Origin: Aristolochia californica
Lineage: Eukaryota > Streptophyta > Magnoliopsida > Piperales > Aristolochiaceae
Length of the DNA: 64,000 nt
Direction of reading: 5' to 3'
Assembly: GCA_029961685.1 (NCBI GenBank)
Contig: JARWKL010000015.1
Span: 22,165,220-22,229,219 of the forward strand
Shown here: positions 1-12,749 of the stretch, piece by piece
Layout of the letters: every line of letters starts with the position of its first letter
Numbering within the stretch: position 1 is the stretch's first letter
The notes under the pieces: model-generated
What the model saw: the letters and a program-made list of their open reading frames with translations, nothing else
Database searches by the model: none
Told to the model about the DNA's origin: nothing
Program-made: the position numbers and the translations under genes

Positions 1-405
1 TTAAAGGGAAAAGAATTACAAGGTGGACATCTATTCTCTAGTCCGAAAATTCACTCCGCTATAATGAGATCTACTTGTACCACCATCTGGTTATTATTTC
101 ATCCCAGACATAATTTAGACTTCGATATTTGAGATCACTGCCATTGAATTTTAAAAATCAACTGAACCACAACAAACATCCATCCTGAAGAGGTCAGTAA
201 AATTTTCAGATAACAATATGCACATGAATTATGCAAAACTGTGCGGTGAATGAAGTTAACTCCTCATGTTTGCACTACTGCCAATAAAGCTCATATATTT
301 GTAAAATGAGGACAATGGAACAGCAGGGATCTAGACTGAAACTAATATTAATTCTTGTGTAGGCGGAACACAAGTAATACGGGGGTGTGGGGTGAAGGGA
401 CTCAC

Positions 406-2136
406 CTGCTGCCCAAGAGTCAACACAACGTACGGATCACTTGATAGCATGTCTCTAATAGCTAGATTCGTGCCCTTTATTACTTTAACCTTCAGCACTC
501 CAATAAACTCCACCATTCCGGCCTGTTATAACAAACAAAATTAAATCCTATTGACAAGACAATAATATCCATCATAATGAATAAACTTTATCAAATATGA
601 GTGGAGACTGCTTGTGATATTGTGCAATAGAAGCCTCACTGGCATACCTCCATCAGAAGAAGAATAGTAATGAATAAACTTTTTTATGACATGTTCAAAT
701 TTACATTGTATCTGAAGCAGTTAAAGCTGTAGTAGCAGAAGTAGTAGTAAAAACAACTTTGACAATATTTATGGTTAGAGTAATCAATCTGATGTACAAT
801 TAGTACCTCTCTCCTCCTACTAATGATTTTGTACAGACATTGCTGTTCCTTTAACTAGAAAAAATAATTACCATCTCCTTCGAAGTGTCTGAATCACGAA
901 TGCTTTCAAGACTGCTCTTCCTCACATTATTAGCAGATCTCTTGGAAAATGAGAGAATTCTCAAACTTGGTTTCAGAAACTCCTGCAGCTCATACTTAGA
1001 CCTGTACAATAAGCAAGTAACAAAATATAAGAATCCAACCATTTGCATTCACATGTACAAAAATACAAGTCCTTTCCTTACATAATACAACCTGACAAAC
1101 TTCAAACGATCCTCGTGACTTGAATCTGGGCGAGGCTTCAAAAACCCTTTAGGAATGTAGGCTTCATAAATTGCATTTGCAGAAGAATTCCCACCAACTT
1201 CAAACATGGCATCTATCTCATCATCCGACCACTCATCCAATGTCACAGACAAGACCTAAGTGGTAACATTAACATGAACTCAAGAGGGCACATGGCAATT
1301 ATTTGTTGGTACCATTCAATAATACAAACTCCTAAACTAATCTTACCTTTGAAATATGAGTTCCAAGGCTTCTGTGAACACCGCAGCACTTTAAGCATAT
1401 GAATACCCCAATGTTTGCTGACCTGCAAAAAAAAGGATAGATCAAAGGATTGTTACTAAAAAGTGTGAGAAACCTTAGGAGTGGATCACCTGGACTCATG
1501 GTGTCATGGCCCCATAGAAGTGGATGGTAAGCATGATGCCAGAATGGATCGCCTAGACTCATGGTGTCAAAGGACTATATCATGATGCCAGAATGGAAGG
1601 TGTCAGGGACCCATAGGAGTGGATCACCTGGACTCAAAAGCAACCACAACAAAGAGAGTAGAGATTGCTTGGCTGAAATGGTGCAAAAATTGAGGTGCAA
1701 ACAAGGGCAGCACGCAGAGTGTAGAAGAGACAAACCTTACAGCCAAGAAAAGCATCAAAGATATAGTCCCAATTGACACCTTTAGACTTCCGATGCAAAA
1801 AAGTACATACCTTATTGGGTTTAGATCATCTTAGATGACAAAGGTTCCACCAAATGAGATAGAGTTTGGGCCGAAAATAATGGACAACAATCATGACATA
1901 GGCAGCTTTATATGAGCCAGCTCGATGGGCACAAGGTTGGATGATGGTGGCAAAGCTCAATGGGCACAAGGTCAGATAATGGTGGCAATAACTCTATGTT
2001 TTAAACCTTTGAGGTCAAGGTTTAGGTAGAGGGGAGTAAAATGCAAGGAACCTTAAAGGGTTGTGTTGTAATGGAAGGGTAAGTTAGTTAGGTAGTTAAA
2101 AGAGGGTGCTTTTTTTTTTTTTTTCTTTGAAGAGAA

Positions 2137-2175
<39 letters not shown>

Positions 2176-4359
2176 TGTTGTGGGGGATATACATGTAGTT
2201 TTAGGTCCATTGCGGAGCGTTGTTTGTTATTTATTGTTTGGAAATTGGAAGAAAAGAGAAAAGAGAGTTTAAAGGAGGAAGGGAATGACATGCTTTGAGG
2301 TCGGGAAAGTAGGGCTGCTAACAGATCCAGATTTGGATCTGAAAGTTCAGACATATCCGTAAATTTAGATTTTTCGGATAGGATTCGAATAAGTTATCCA
2401 ATGCAATTTCAAATTGAAATCGAAATCAAGTTATCCGGATCCAAAAAATTACCCTTTACCGCCAAAGGTATCCCATGTTGTCCAGTTCTCAAAATTCAAA
2501 CTTTCCACTTGATTTCCAACTTAAGAGTATTTTAATATTTTACTGTGAACAAGGCAGAGAATCTTCAGCCCCATTAATTGCTGGTTTTCCTCTTTTGGCA
2601 TGAAGGCTGAGGGAAATTAATTCTCTTACTGCTTTACCTGTTTTGCCAAGAAGGCTGTCTCCTTCATAGCCATTTCCTCTTTCGTTTTGATAAGCTCTGG
2701 TTCTCTTCCTTAGAAGCTCCAGCTCTCCTATAGCAAGGTTTAGTTCTTGTTCCTTCTCTAGCATTCCCTCTCTCTCGAATCTTCTCTCTGAAATCCCCTC
2801 TCAACCCATCTTTCAGCCCCTCACTCTCTTTGTCTTTCTTCTTCACTTCTAAGTTCTTCCCTCTCGGCCTCTCTGTCTCTCTTCTTTTTCTCTTGCACTG
2901 TCTTTTTTCGTCCTTGTTTTTATTTTTCTTCTTGTATTTCTCTCTCTGCTCTTCCTTTTTTCCCCTATAGATTTATTTCTCTTTCCTTAGCCTCTTATCT
3001 ACGTTTTTGGGGTTAGAGGACAAGAGGATAATTTTTCCTTATTGAAGTTATTTGACTCGGCTTCTCTACATCTCAAAGAACAATGTCTTTCAGTTCTTTT
3101 TATTTTTTTATTTTGATTTTGAATCTGGATATTATCCAAATTCAAAATTATCCAACGAAATCAAATGGCGAAACATAAGTTCATATAATTTTTTGGATAT
3201 CCTAATATCTGCAAACAGATTGGTTTCACACTATTACAATATCAAGACCAAATCAGATCCGTTTACAGCACTATGAGAAAGCAGGCCTCAGTATTTACCC
3301 TCCTAAAAAATCCATATATACTCATGTGGTAAAGGGGAAAAGAGACTGATAAACAAAATCTCATGCTTCTGTTGTACATAACCATTTAATTCATATAGAC
3401 AAATACATATTACCAATTTTTCTGTTATCTAACATCTAAAGTAACAAAAATGCCTGATTCTCCATAAACTATGCAGGAAACTAAAATTGCCTAGGCCAGC
3501 TGAGCTAGTTGTATAATTTGTTCCAGAAAAGCAATGACATCTGATAAAAGAACTTTGATCATCCCACAGGACACCATAAGGAGAACAGACAAAGATAGAG
3601 AACTTCCACACAAGGATATCCAAGTCAAGTTACATCCATGCAAATGTAGGAACTCCACACCCTAGCAGAAAATAATTTTAATTTGAAATTATTATTTCTT
3701 ACGCCCATTTAGGATCTGGAGCACCACAATCTGCACACATGCGATTGTCATTTCTCTGCATAAGCTCTCTCAGTCTTCTCAAGTTACCTGCAGCAGAGAC
3801 AGATGCAGATCAGGTACCATCATAGACATCCATTTAAATGCTATTATCAAAGCAAACCTACGGAAGAACGGGTAATTACATGCATGGTCACTCAAACATG
3901 TTTGGCATTTCAAACATATAAAATGGTTATGAAACACAATGCTTATGAAGTAGCACCAAAAACTGTCTATCTTTATAGATTTTCTTTTCTATTCATATTA
4001 GTTTTATCATCACTTTTGTGCTGAATGATTTTTTTGCACAGGACTATTCTATTTGCACAGTAAAAAAAGTAACACCATGGAAAAGCAACTCCATCATTCA
4101 CTGACAGTCCGACGTTTGTGTCTAAGCCTTGAACCAGCATTTCACTGAATTGATTTCTCCAACTTCTCTCGCAGTTACGCATGGAAAAAACAATTTTCAT
4201 GACATTATTTCAAAAACTTATACATTTAAACTATCAATATCATAGTTTCCAAACAAAATTTATCAAAGAAATGCTTGCATTATGATTCCAATAAACACTA
4301 ATTAGTATTCAGATCTTTTTGTACTTACCTGGTGAAGACTTTGCCTTGTTATTACTCAT
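406..4359 (-). CDS. ADP-ribosylation factor GTPase-activating protein with C2 domain (AGD12/ZAC-like), 3' end off the window
   Basis: ArfGAPs of this plant class stimulate GTP hydrolysis on ARF GTPases in vesicle traffic, and a C2 domain adds phospholipid/Ca2+ binding. Six coding exons read in frame on the minus strand: 4359-4329, 3787-3703, 1422-1347, 1255-1092, 1001-872 and 522-406, giving 201 residues with GT-AG borders. The ATG at 4359 opens [11 protein letters not shown]. The ArfGAP zinc finger has C28, C31, C48 and C51, followed by GVHRSLG with the arginine finger R56. The last visible exon opens the C2 domain ([17 protein letters not shown], then SSDPYVVL). The rest of C2 lies beyond position 1. 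Bases 1-405 show no further exon and look intronic. Family members have about 320-390 residues. A 2.3-kb intron (1423-3702) carries a hAT-like element. The family is certain; the exact AGD paralogue is inferred. Confidence 0.9.
1470..1640. repeat. Degenerate short tandem repeat in ARF-GAP intron
   Basis: The phrase ggatcacctggactcatggt recurs near 1483, 1545 and 1621 with small changes, interleaved with copies of catgatgccagaatgga. The unit is roughly 62-76 bp and imperfect. It lies in the long intron and has no coding meaning. Confidence 0.6.
2139..2174. repeat. Poly-G run of 36 nt
   Basis: An uninterrupted run of 36 G follows a T-rich stretch and a GA-rich stretch inside the ARF-GAP intron. 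It could form G-quadruplex structure. Length is unreliable in any assembly. Confidence 0.9.
2310..3273. mobile_element. Probable non-autonomous hAT-type DNA transposon in ARF-GAP intron
   Basis: The left end reads TAGGGCTGCTAACA. The right end, reverse complemented, reads TAGTGCTGTAAACG, matching at 10 of 14 positions, and such ends are typical of plant hAT elements. The flanks CGGGAAAG (2302-2309) and TGAGAAAG (3274-3281) agree at 6 of 8 positions, as expected for an aged 8-bp hAT target duplication. Subterminal stretches on both sides are rich in ttatcc/ggata words. The 964-bp interior has no transposase ORF; it is pyrimidine-rich. Element class is inferred from termini alone. Confidence 0.5.
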
Positions 4360-5345
4360 CCCTTTATTCACAAACTTGTAACCATCCAATGAAGTGTATC
4401 ACAGTCTATACCCTGTATCCAGCATATAGAAAACCATTCAGATAAGTGCAAAGACTTTAACGACAAGAAATGAAGCTTTCATATGCAGAGAACTATCAGA
4501 AACCCCAAAATCCTACCACTAGACAGGAGAAAAAGAAATAAGAAGGCAAGGACAGGCAAGCACACTTCAAAGTCCTAAGAAACAGAAAAACTTTAACGGT
4601 GGTAGAAGTTCCGCCTATTTTCATATTGCTTCCACGAGAAGTGAAAATAGTGGATTGGGTGGAGATGTATGTAGACACAAAATCATTAAAGCAAAAGAGG
4701 TGGCACGACAACCAGTGAAAGGGTCTCACTAGATTTAACACACACACACACACACACACACACAAGAGAAGAAGAAGAAGAAGGAGAAGAAAACAATTAA
4801 AATGCACTACGGATTAAAAAAACATAGTCACAGAAACATCGTCTACGCAAAATCTGTTCGAGATACTACAGAGCTAAACATTTAGCTACGCTAAAACCAC
4901 AATCCCATGGCTTGGAACTACCAACCATCCCAAATCACGAAGAAAATTCCAAAGCAGAAAACCATAATCCACACCTCAAAAGGGTATAAGATGCAAACAA
5001 GCACGACGAATCCCCTCTGGGAAAAAACCTTATGTCACACAAAATCGAATGAGCCAAAGAAACGACACGACTATACACCTAACAAAATCACAAAAAGAAA
5101 CCAACCCTCCAAAAAACAAAACATAAATCCGCCCGCAATCCCCAAAAAGATTCCCAGATCAAAGAGATAGATCTCAACGAAGAAACGCAAGCTAGCAGTT
5201 CCCTTCAAAATATGAACACCCAGATCAACGAAGACGATAACTTACCCAGAAGACGAGAGGAATTCATACGAAACTGAAGCCTCAAAACACGAACAGAGAG
5301 GGTGAGGGGTCAGGAATCAGAAAGACGACGAAAACAGCAAGGGTG
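4360..5345 (-). promoter_or_regulatory. 5' UTR of the ARF-GAP gene with a leader intron
   Basis: A donor (CTGG|GTAAG) at 5246/5245 and an acceptor (GGATACAG|GG) at 4413/4412 define an 833-bp intron in the 5' leader. They leave a short untranslated piece at 4412-4360 just before the ATG. The upstream leader exon lies at about 5246-5345; its cap site cannot be seen. Leader introns are common in plant genes. The intron contains a (CA)13 run at 4739-4764 followed by a GAA-rich tract to about 4790. Splice sites are inferred from consensus only. Confidence 0.5.
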
Positions 5346-6824
5346 CAGATTGCCTTTTTATCCATGATTCCATCTTTCTTCTATTCAGAAATGGTGGAAT
5401 ATGTCTCTTCTCGGGAAAAGGTGGTGACAATTTTCTTGCTTTTAGCGAATTCCGCAAAAGCGTCGGCGACTCCCATGCGCCAACGTGCACATTGTAACAT
5501 TAACCGACACAACCGTACCTGATCAGCTGGGTCCCACATGGAGTGTTGGGCCCCACCAGCTTATGGTACATCGCCCGTGCCATATCATCAGATGTTAGAG
5601 TCCATTCGCTGATTTTAGCTATTTTTTCATTAGCTAACTCTAACCTTGAAAACAACCTTCTGTACCCTTTCGTTTCTTACCAGTTATCATGGCCGCAGAT
5701 ATTTGGGTTCATCGGTCAATTTGATGCTACAACTTCCAAAATGGGAGGGTTTCATCAATTTCAAGCTAATTCTCACACGGATGAAAAACCAGCTTTTTTG
5801 CTAGGTGAATTTAGAAGAAGAGTTTGCACAATGGCATCTTACTTTTTGAAAGGCTGGGTATTCTTCATAGGGGACTTGAACTCATCCTCGAACTTAAAAT
5901 TCCAATCGAACTTAAACCCAAAAACTTCAACCGAATTTGAACCCAAAAAATATATTATGATAACTTTGGTACCATTGAACTGCAAGGTATCACAAAGAAA
6001 TTCAAGTCTTTACAATTAAACATACTAATGTATAATTACCAACTTAATATACCTAATAGAAAGAACAATACTTTTATAACAAACAACAACAATAGATATC
6101 GAGGAACCCAAAAGGATTGAACTCGATCGCCTTTAAGGTTTGAGGTAAATAAAAATAATTATCAACCAATTAAAGAGGGAATCGATGAGAACAATTAGAG
6201 TAAAGGGTATTTTATAAAAATAATATATTAACAAGTCAACAACTCAGGAACCAATAAATCAAACTTGGAAAATCTGGTAGTTATCCAGATGAAAAGCTCT
6301 GCTGGGATGCATAGGGCAAAGGCACCTTTAATGGCTATACGGAATCCTTAAAAGGCATTTATCGTGGCATCATGGGATAACCCACTCGAACAGAGCAGCA
6401 CATGAGTTTCTGGTCTGAGAATAATAAACATAAATTGTAAGAATGAATAAGGCTCATCTGTAAAGTACGAACCTCACCTAATCTCATGGGAACTGAGAAT
6501 CAAACAAATATGTGTGGGTTAATGGTGATACAGTCAATAGGTACCCCTGCCAAAAAAAAATAATTCCCATCTCTGTATTTCTAAAACAGGGGGCAGTTCT
6601 TATGTGATCAAGGAGTCCAATGTCCATGTTGATACAACAATTCAATTAAAACTACATCTGCAGCTCATCTCAACCCATACTGTCAAGAATGGGACGATCA
6701 GCAGCAGTTTTGCTGAAATTCGGTAATATAAACTGGCTGCTGCTGATAAAATTGAAGTTCATAGGATATAGGATCTTAAATATGAAAAATAAGTTACCCA
6801 GATACCACCATTTTCATCAGTTAA
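5346..6824. other. Intergenic region between ARF-GAP promoter and FNR 3' end
   Basis: This should hold the ARF-GAP promoter on the right-hand flank of that minus-strand gene and the FNR 3' UTR near 6560-6824. A 158-codon open frame at 5543-6019 (plus) has no recognisable domain and no codon or homology support, so I do not call it a gene. Nothing else is recognisable. Confidence 0.5.
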
Positions 6825-9800
6825 TCAATAGACCTCCACATGCCACTGCTTGTTCTTCTTGAGCTGCAATAATTTCTCTTCCCAAGTCTCTCCTCTCTGC
6901 TCTGCAACTCTTTTCAGTGTTTCTTGAATCCCAGGCATCATCCCCTTCAATCCACAGAAGTAGATGTGGGCTCCTCCATCCAAGAGCTTAAAGATTTCGT
7001 CACTGTATTCCTCTATCTTATCCTGAACATACATCTTGCCACCCTTTTGGTTCTTCTGTTCTCTACTCAGGACCTTGTCGTACCTGAAGTTGTCTGGATA
7101 GTCCTGAAGGTATTTGGTGAATTCGTTATCATAAAGCAAACTGTCTGTATTGGCCACACCTAGGAAGAGCCAAGCTAGGCCATTAAATTTGAATGTGGGG
7201 ACAGACTCCATGAACATACGCCGGAGATAGCCACGGAATGGGGCCACGCCGGTTCCAGTTGCAATCATGATATGGGTTGCACTAGGGTCATCCTCTGGCA
7301 ACAACATCACCTTGCCTGATGGGCCTGCATTCATGTGGACCGAAATTTTAAGAGAGTAAGAAAATTTAACACTGAACTTGGATTGCCATGTCAATTAGAA
7401 ATTAGGGAAAAAAGAATCAATTAAGTAAATAGGAATATTTAAAAAAGAAACAGCTTAATAAAAAACAACTTTTACCAGTTATCTTTACTTTCTCTCCTGG
7501 TTTTGAGTTGCATAAGAAATTGCTGCAGACACCATTCTTTGACGGATCCTCTTTCCCAGTCTCAGGGTCATAGTAAACTGCACGCCTGACACATAAGCTG
7601 GCTGTTTTGCTGTCAAAAGAGTCACCATACCTAGTTGATGCAATAGAATATAGGCGGACATTTTGAGGATTCCCAGGTTTTTTAGGATTTTCACCCTACA
7701 CAGCAGACAGAAATATTAGGATTTTTCATCTCTTTAACACTTTTGACATTATCACCAATCTGTCATATACATAAATATAAAATTAGTAGATAATGTCCAT
7801 AAATATTTAGACATTAAGTAAAATCATGCTAGAAAAACTTACCGGAGGGATCACACCATAGCTCTGTCCTTCCCAGTAGGGAACATTGCCACCATGGTCA
7901 ATTACAATATGACAAGTCTCTCCAGGGGCTTTAGGGCCCACGATCCTCTCAACAGAGACAATAGTTGCAGTATATGGTTCCTTGGGTTTGAATATATTGA
8001 TGGGAGGGTCTTTTGCATCTTCAAGCTCCAGTGGTGAAACAGTGACTTTGCTTTGACTGGCTTGTTGCACGGACATGCAGATTCTCCATCGACTTCTTGA
8101 TGATGCATTGTTGGCCTTCAAATTCACAAGGGGTCCCCATGATTTGTCTTGAATCCGTAAACTGTGTGCCTACAAATAAACAGAACCATGTCAATCATTG
8201 AATGAAGTCAATGAACAGCATAATCAGTTTTTTACCAAGAAAAAACCTCACATATGCAGAAAAGACTCATTTGGTCCAGAAGATTCATCCCAATTACAGT
8301 GCACTTGGAATTGCTATTTCATGGGAATCAAGAAGTGCTAAAAAATAGTTGAATGTCATCTAACAAGCATCATTATCACCATTTTGCCTCCAGTTAAAGA
8401 TTTCACTCAAAAATATTACAAGCACCATCACACTTACAAATATTATAATTAAACAGCATCATCACCATTTCATGGTTTATGCTCATTGCTGCTGATAACT
8501 CCCTAGTCTGGTCCCCTCTTAAAAAAAAAAAAAAAAAAAAAACTCCCTTGTCTGGTTGAAAATATAGGACCCCAACGCATGAGAGTGGGACCAAGGCGAT
8601 GGGCAAACAAAATCAAGATCTCAAGTGAAAAGAAATCGGCTACTTTATCAGAGGGCAAGTGAAGAAGGAGGAAAGAAATTTTTCAATTATGAAGTCAAAG
8701 AGTTCCAATGGGGACATTCTATTGACAGAACATGCAAAGAAACCTGCCTCGCCAGAGTTCTAACGAACAACACTAATGCATTTGATGTCTGAATGTCAAA
8801 GTACCTGAAGAACATAGATAAAACTATGACTCTCACGTTGGTAAGACTTCTGACTTCCAACACTTTCCTGTTACATCTCATATGCACATATGATTTCTCT
8901 TTAGGTGATTCTGATTTAAAGAACGTCAATAGAGTTTAGCTAAAGAAATGGAGGTGGTTAAATTCTAATAAATAATAAAAGTTGCTTGAAAGCCATAGAC
9001 AAGCCCCAAATGCTACCTGAACAAATAAAATACCCTGACAAAATTCACAAAATAATACAAAAAGATAAAAAATCCAAAAATAGCTTCGACCTTCATTAAA
9101 ACTATTTCTTAAAGTATCTTCGTACCTTAAATCCGTGAGTCCTTGGAAATGTATCCTTGCTGATTGGAACAGACCCAGAAGCCTGCAAATTTTCGAGGGA
9201 CACTCCAAGATTCAGTATTGTTTGCACATATATAATTAAAGCAATTTGACCTAAAAGAATATATTAAATACAAGAAGATAAATAGGAAAAGAGACGAGAA
9301 CGAATCTAGTTCCGTCAAACAGCTTCAAATGCCAAGAACATAGAAATGAAAAACGGAAGTTTCAGGATAAAGTCATACCTAAGGGAAAAAAAAACAAACT
9401 TCTGAAATTATTTGGAAAATTTGATACTCACAAACCGAAAAAATAAAAAAATAACCTTTCAGCAAAGGTCAAGAAATCAACAGCATGCGGTAGTTAGGTA
9501 ATATATGCAGTAAAACGCAACCAAATCTTCTTGATCATGGCACTAAAACACTGTCAGCTCCAGTGGATTGATTTTAAAAGAAAAAAAAAAAGATAAAACA
9601 AATGGAACTAGAAAGAAGAGATTTGCCAGCAGTCCACTTTCGGCGTTAAAACCAATTAAAAGAACAAAATTTCAAAACAGAGGATTTCTGCCCAACGAAG
9701 ACCAGATCACCATCTCAAGATACACACAATTCTCCGAAGATACACACATACTCGTAGTCCAAATAAAATTCAACACCACCACCACAATCACCATCATCAC

Positions 9801-9925
9801 CCTCAATTCAACCAAGACAACTCAATCAAAACATAGACTACGATAAGAAACGACCAGCACAGCCAGAAAATCCACTCCAACCTAACACGGATTGAACTCA
9901 CCTGAGCAACGGCTAAATGCGCCAT
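6825..9925 (-). CDS. Ferredoxin-NADP(+) reductase, root-type isozyme, plastid
   Basis: In non-green plastids this flavoenzyme uses NADPH to reduce ferredoxin for nitrite and sulfite reduction. Five exons on the minus strand, 9925-9902, 9182-9126, 8169-7843, 7695-7476 and 7324-6825, join in frame to 375 residues ending HVEVY, the usual FNR terminus with its flavin-stacking Tyr (Y375). Visible motifs are RLYS at 150-153 (FAD), GVCSNFLC at 191-198, GTGVAP at 233-238 (NADP ribose/pyrophosphate) and [10 protein letters not shown] at about 332-341. Residues 1 to about 60 form a plausible transit peptide, rich in Ser and Arg and poor in acidic residues, ending near RICMS. The [14 protein letters not shown] stretch and the whole core fit root-type rather than leaf-type FNR. 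The first exon codes only eight residues. A 20-nt poly-A lies in an intron near 8521. No disabling change is seen. Confidence 0.95.
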
Positions 9926-10594
9926 GATCAGATCGACAGTCACGAAACTCCGAGACCAGGAGAGAAATGAACTGCTCTTCCCGAATGGCGACGACTCTTT
10001 GAAGAACGAAGAGCAGAGGTATTAAAGAGGTTTTATAGGGTTTAGCACATGGAGCTGCAGGAAGAGTGGTTGAACCCTTGGTGACACGGAAGAGGCGGCA
10101 ATGGTGGCTGCGTAGCCCAATGCGCTCTTGATACGGAAGTTGGATCTCGTTTAATCTTTAATTAGAAATAATGTCTTTGTTATATGATTTATGGGAAAGA
10201 CAGTAATGCCCCCAATACGCTCTAAAATGTCCGGTTCTTAACTCACAGGCCAACTCATTAGCATAGATTTTTTTACAAAAATACCATTTACTCTAATTGT
10301 TCCATCTCAACATACGCTATTATCTTCCGGTGGAGAGGTGCAGCTTTATCAAGAGCCTTTGTTCGTCTTCTTCTTCTTCGTCTCTTTCTAGTGTACCTGT
10401 CTGTATCGTTCGAATTCCTCTCTCTTTATGAGGGAGGCAACTGTGCTGTGACCCTGGCGGACCTGGGCAGTGGTATCTTTTACATGCATTACCAATATAT
10501 TTTCTTCATCCTTTTGTAGATCAAAAGAAGAAAAAAAAGGTTAAAATTGATGCCAATCAATTCACTACCATAGATTTATTTTGTCAAATATCTT

Positions 10595-10826
10595 ATGTTG
10601 GAATTTTATAATTTGAGTTTTTCCTACTAAAATTATTATGTTTGAGTGTGTTAATCATAGGGCATTTCAATCTTTTCGTGTACTTGAATATAAGAGAACT
10701 AGGGATTTACTAATCCCTCGGAACACGAAGGAGAACTCAATTACTCTCTCTCTCTATCTCTCTCCCTCCCTCTCTCTTTAGGCTGCCTATTCTTTAGCCT
10801 TTTCTCTTCTTCATGGAATCGAAGCA
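10595..10826 (+). mobile_element. LTR fragment plus primer-binding site
   Basis: The segment begins TGTTGGAATTT, typical of an LTR 5' end. It runs through a CT-rich stretch and ends CTTCTTCA, immediately followed by TGGAATCGAAGCA (10814-10826), a decayed initiator-tRNA-Met primer-binding site. From about 10665 it aligns with the segment at 24650-24822. No internal coding region follows, so this is a truncated or solo-type remnant. Confidence 0.55.
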
Positions 10827-11017
10827 CGTATGATCAGAAGGTTAATATAATTGTGATAAGTGATGGATATTTAGGTTTACCTTGGTTTCAAATGAAAAGG
10901 GATAATGTTGCTCCAAAGAAACAAAAAAGAAAAAAAATGAAGAAAACTATACCTCTTGTACCCGTGAAGATGGAAGGGCTCCTATTAACGAGGCTATTAA
11001 AAATCTAGTTAGACTTG

Positions 11018-11345
11018 TGTTAAGCACCTAGCCAATACTATCCAAAAGACCGGCCTGCTAGGAGCAAAAGGCATAGGTTACTTAACCCCAGGACCATAAC
11101 AGTACACCCCGCCCTCCCGAGCTGACAATCACGGCAGCCTTAATACAGCAACGGGGACCAGGTCAGGAGCCCATACTCCCATACGCCCCCGCCAGGGGCG
11201 TGTAGTCCGCCTGCACTCATGGGGACTCGAAGTCAGGACGCAACGCCTGCTCTGACACCAAATGTTAAACAACTAGCCAATACTACCCAAAAGACCGGCT
11301 TGTTAGGAGCGGAAGACATAGGTACTTAACCCTAAGACCGTAACA
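11018..11345 (-). mobile_element. Complete TRIM (terminal-repeat retrotransposon in miniature) with TSD
   Basis: Two direct terminal repeats, 11018-11101 (84 bp) and 11263-11345 (83 bp), share most bases. Both begin TGTTA and end TAACA. The element is flanked by an exact 5-bp duplication ACTTG at 11013-11017 and 11346-11350. Read on the minus strand, the primer-binding site TGGTGTCAGAGC (11249-11260), close to the initiator tRNA-Met complement, sits two bases inside the 5' repeat. A G-rich polypurine tract (11107-11118) lies just before the 3' repeat. The 161-bp interior has no ORF. Size, ends, PBS, PPT and TSD all fit a TRIM that needs enzymes in trans. It is not the 5S-bearing Cassandra type as far as I can see. 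Confidence 0.92.
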
Positions 11346-11350
11346 ACTTG

Positions 11351-12060
11351 AGCCTCGAGAAAGTATAACATTGTCTATAATTGATCCATGAGGGTCACCA
11401 CCTTTAGAATTTTCAAGAACAAGAACATCGGATAAGAATGCCAAAATTACAATTTGATTACAATTATATAATAAAATATCAAATAGTTATATAAAATTGT
11501 AATTTTGTAATATCTAAATATCAAAAAGTTATATAAAAAAGATATTTTATTATATAAAGTTAGTCTATTAACTCTTACAATAGTTGTACTTAATTTTTTT
11601 AATAAACTAAAATAGATTTTAACTTGTGAGAATTTAATAAAAATAAATAGTTGAGTTAATTATTTTACTAATTAAAGTTATAAAAATAATATAATATAAC
11701 ATAGAGTTAGACTAATTACTAACAATATCAAAATAATATTAATTTATTAACTAAATATATAAAAAGTAAAATAATTACACAAATACTTACTTTTATAATA
11801 TCAAAATAGTTAATGAAATTATTATTTTTAAAGTGTTTAAATTCTCACTCTTAAACTATTCATTATTCAACGTACTACATAAACAACGTAATAATAAAAA
11901 TAAAAATAACAGAAATATAACTCAATCAAATATTTAATATAAAAAACCTCCATTGTACATGCAAAATACAACCAAAAATATCTAATCTCATTAAAACAGA
12001 ATAGTCAATAATTTTGCCACATATGAATTGCTAATACATCTAAAAAATACATGCTCTTGC
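11351..12060. other. AT-rich spacer
   Basis: This stretch is very AT-rich, with many TTAT/ATAA words and no credible ORF. Nothing else is recognisable. Confidence 0.6.
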
Positions 12061-12250
12061 AGATTGTACTACAACAGACTCCCTCTAAGTACTTCTTTGA
12101 GTGTCCATGCTATCTTTAAAATCACCCCCACAATTACTATCTTCATCTTCATTTGCATTGTTATCTTGACAATGTTCTTCACCAGAATCGTCACTTGAAT
12201 CATATTCTTCATTTGTTGAACAAATAAAAGATTTAGGTGACTTTGTTTGA
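12060..12250 (-). pseudogene. Fragment coding an acidic protein tail, family unknown
   Basis: On the minus strand one frame reads FICSTNEEYDSSDDSGEEH and continues with further Asp/Glu/Asn and a DSMDTQRST end. Acidic tails like this occur at the C-terminus of several plant transposases and nuclear proteins. There is no upstream domain to identify it, so this is only a possible relic of a gene or transposase. Confidence 0.2.
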
Positions 12251-12749
12251 GTACTCTTTATTACTTTTTACTTGATAGTCCATTTCATAGAATACAATTA
12301 TTGCAAAGAAAAGGAAAAATGGAAGATGACATAAGGAAGCCCTGAGCTTATATTTAAATATATTAAGTAGCATTCAATCTACTTATGTTGTTCCAAAACA
12401 AAATATGCAATCTAAATTTACAACACCTTAAACACAAAAGCACCCTACTGGCAACATAATGCATACCAATAATGGTACAAAAATATGTAAGTACAAACAC
12501 TTTGATCAAATAATAATAGTATCCATCATGATCAATGAAGTACCAAAAAAATGACCATTTCAAAAAAAAAAAAAAAAAAACAGTATCAGATGGATGAAAC
12601 CAGATAGTGTTCATAGAAAAAAGTACCTCTAGGTTATGAAGGAGAGAATTTTGGGATAGCTCAGTATTTACAACTGCAGACCATTTCACCAAACCGGAAG
12701 GGAGTATATAAATCATCTGTTATTGGAATTATAAAGCATTCAACCCATT

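Noticed and set aside
5543..6019. 158-codon plus-strand open frame
   Set aside because: No domain, no splice context, and it lies in the probable ARF-GAP promoter.
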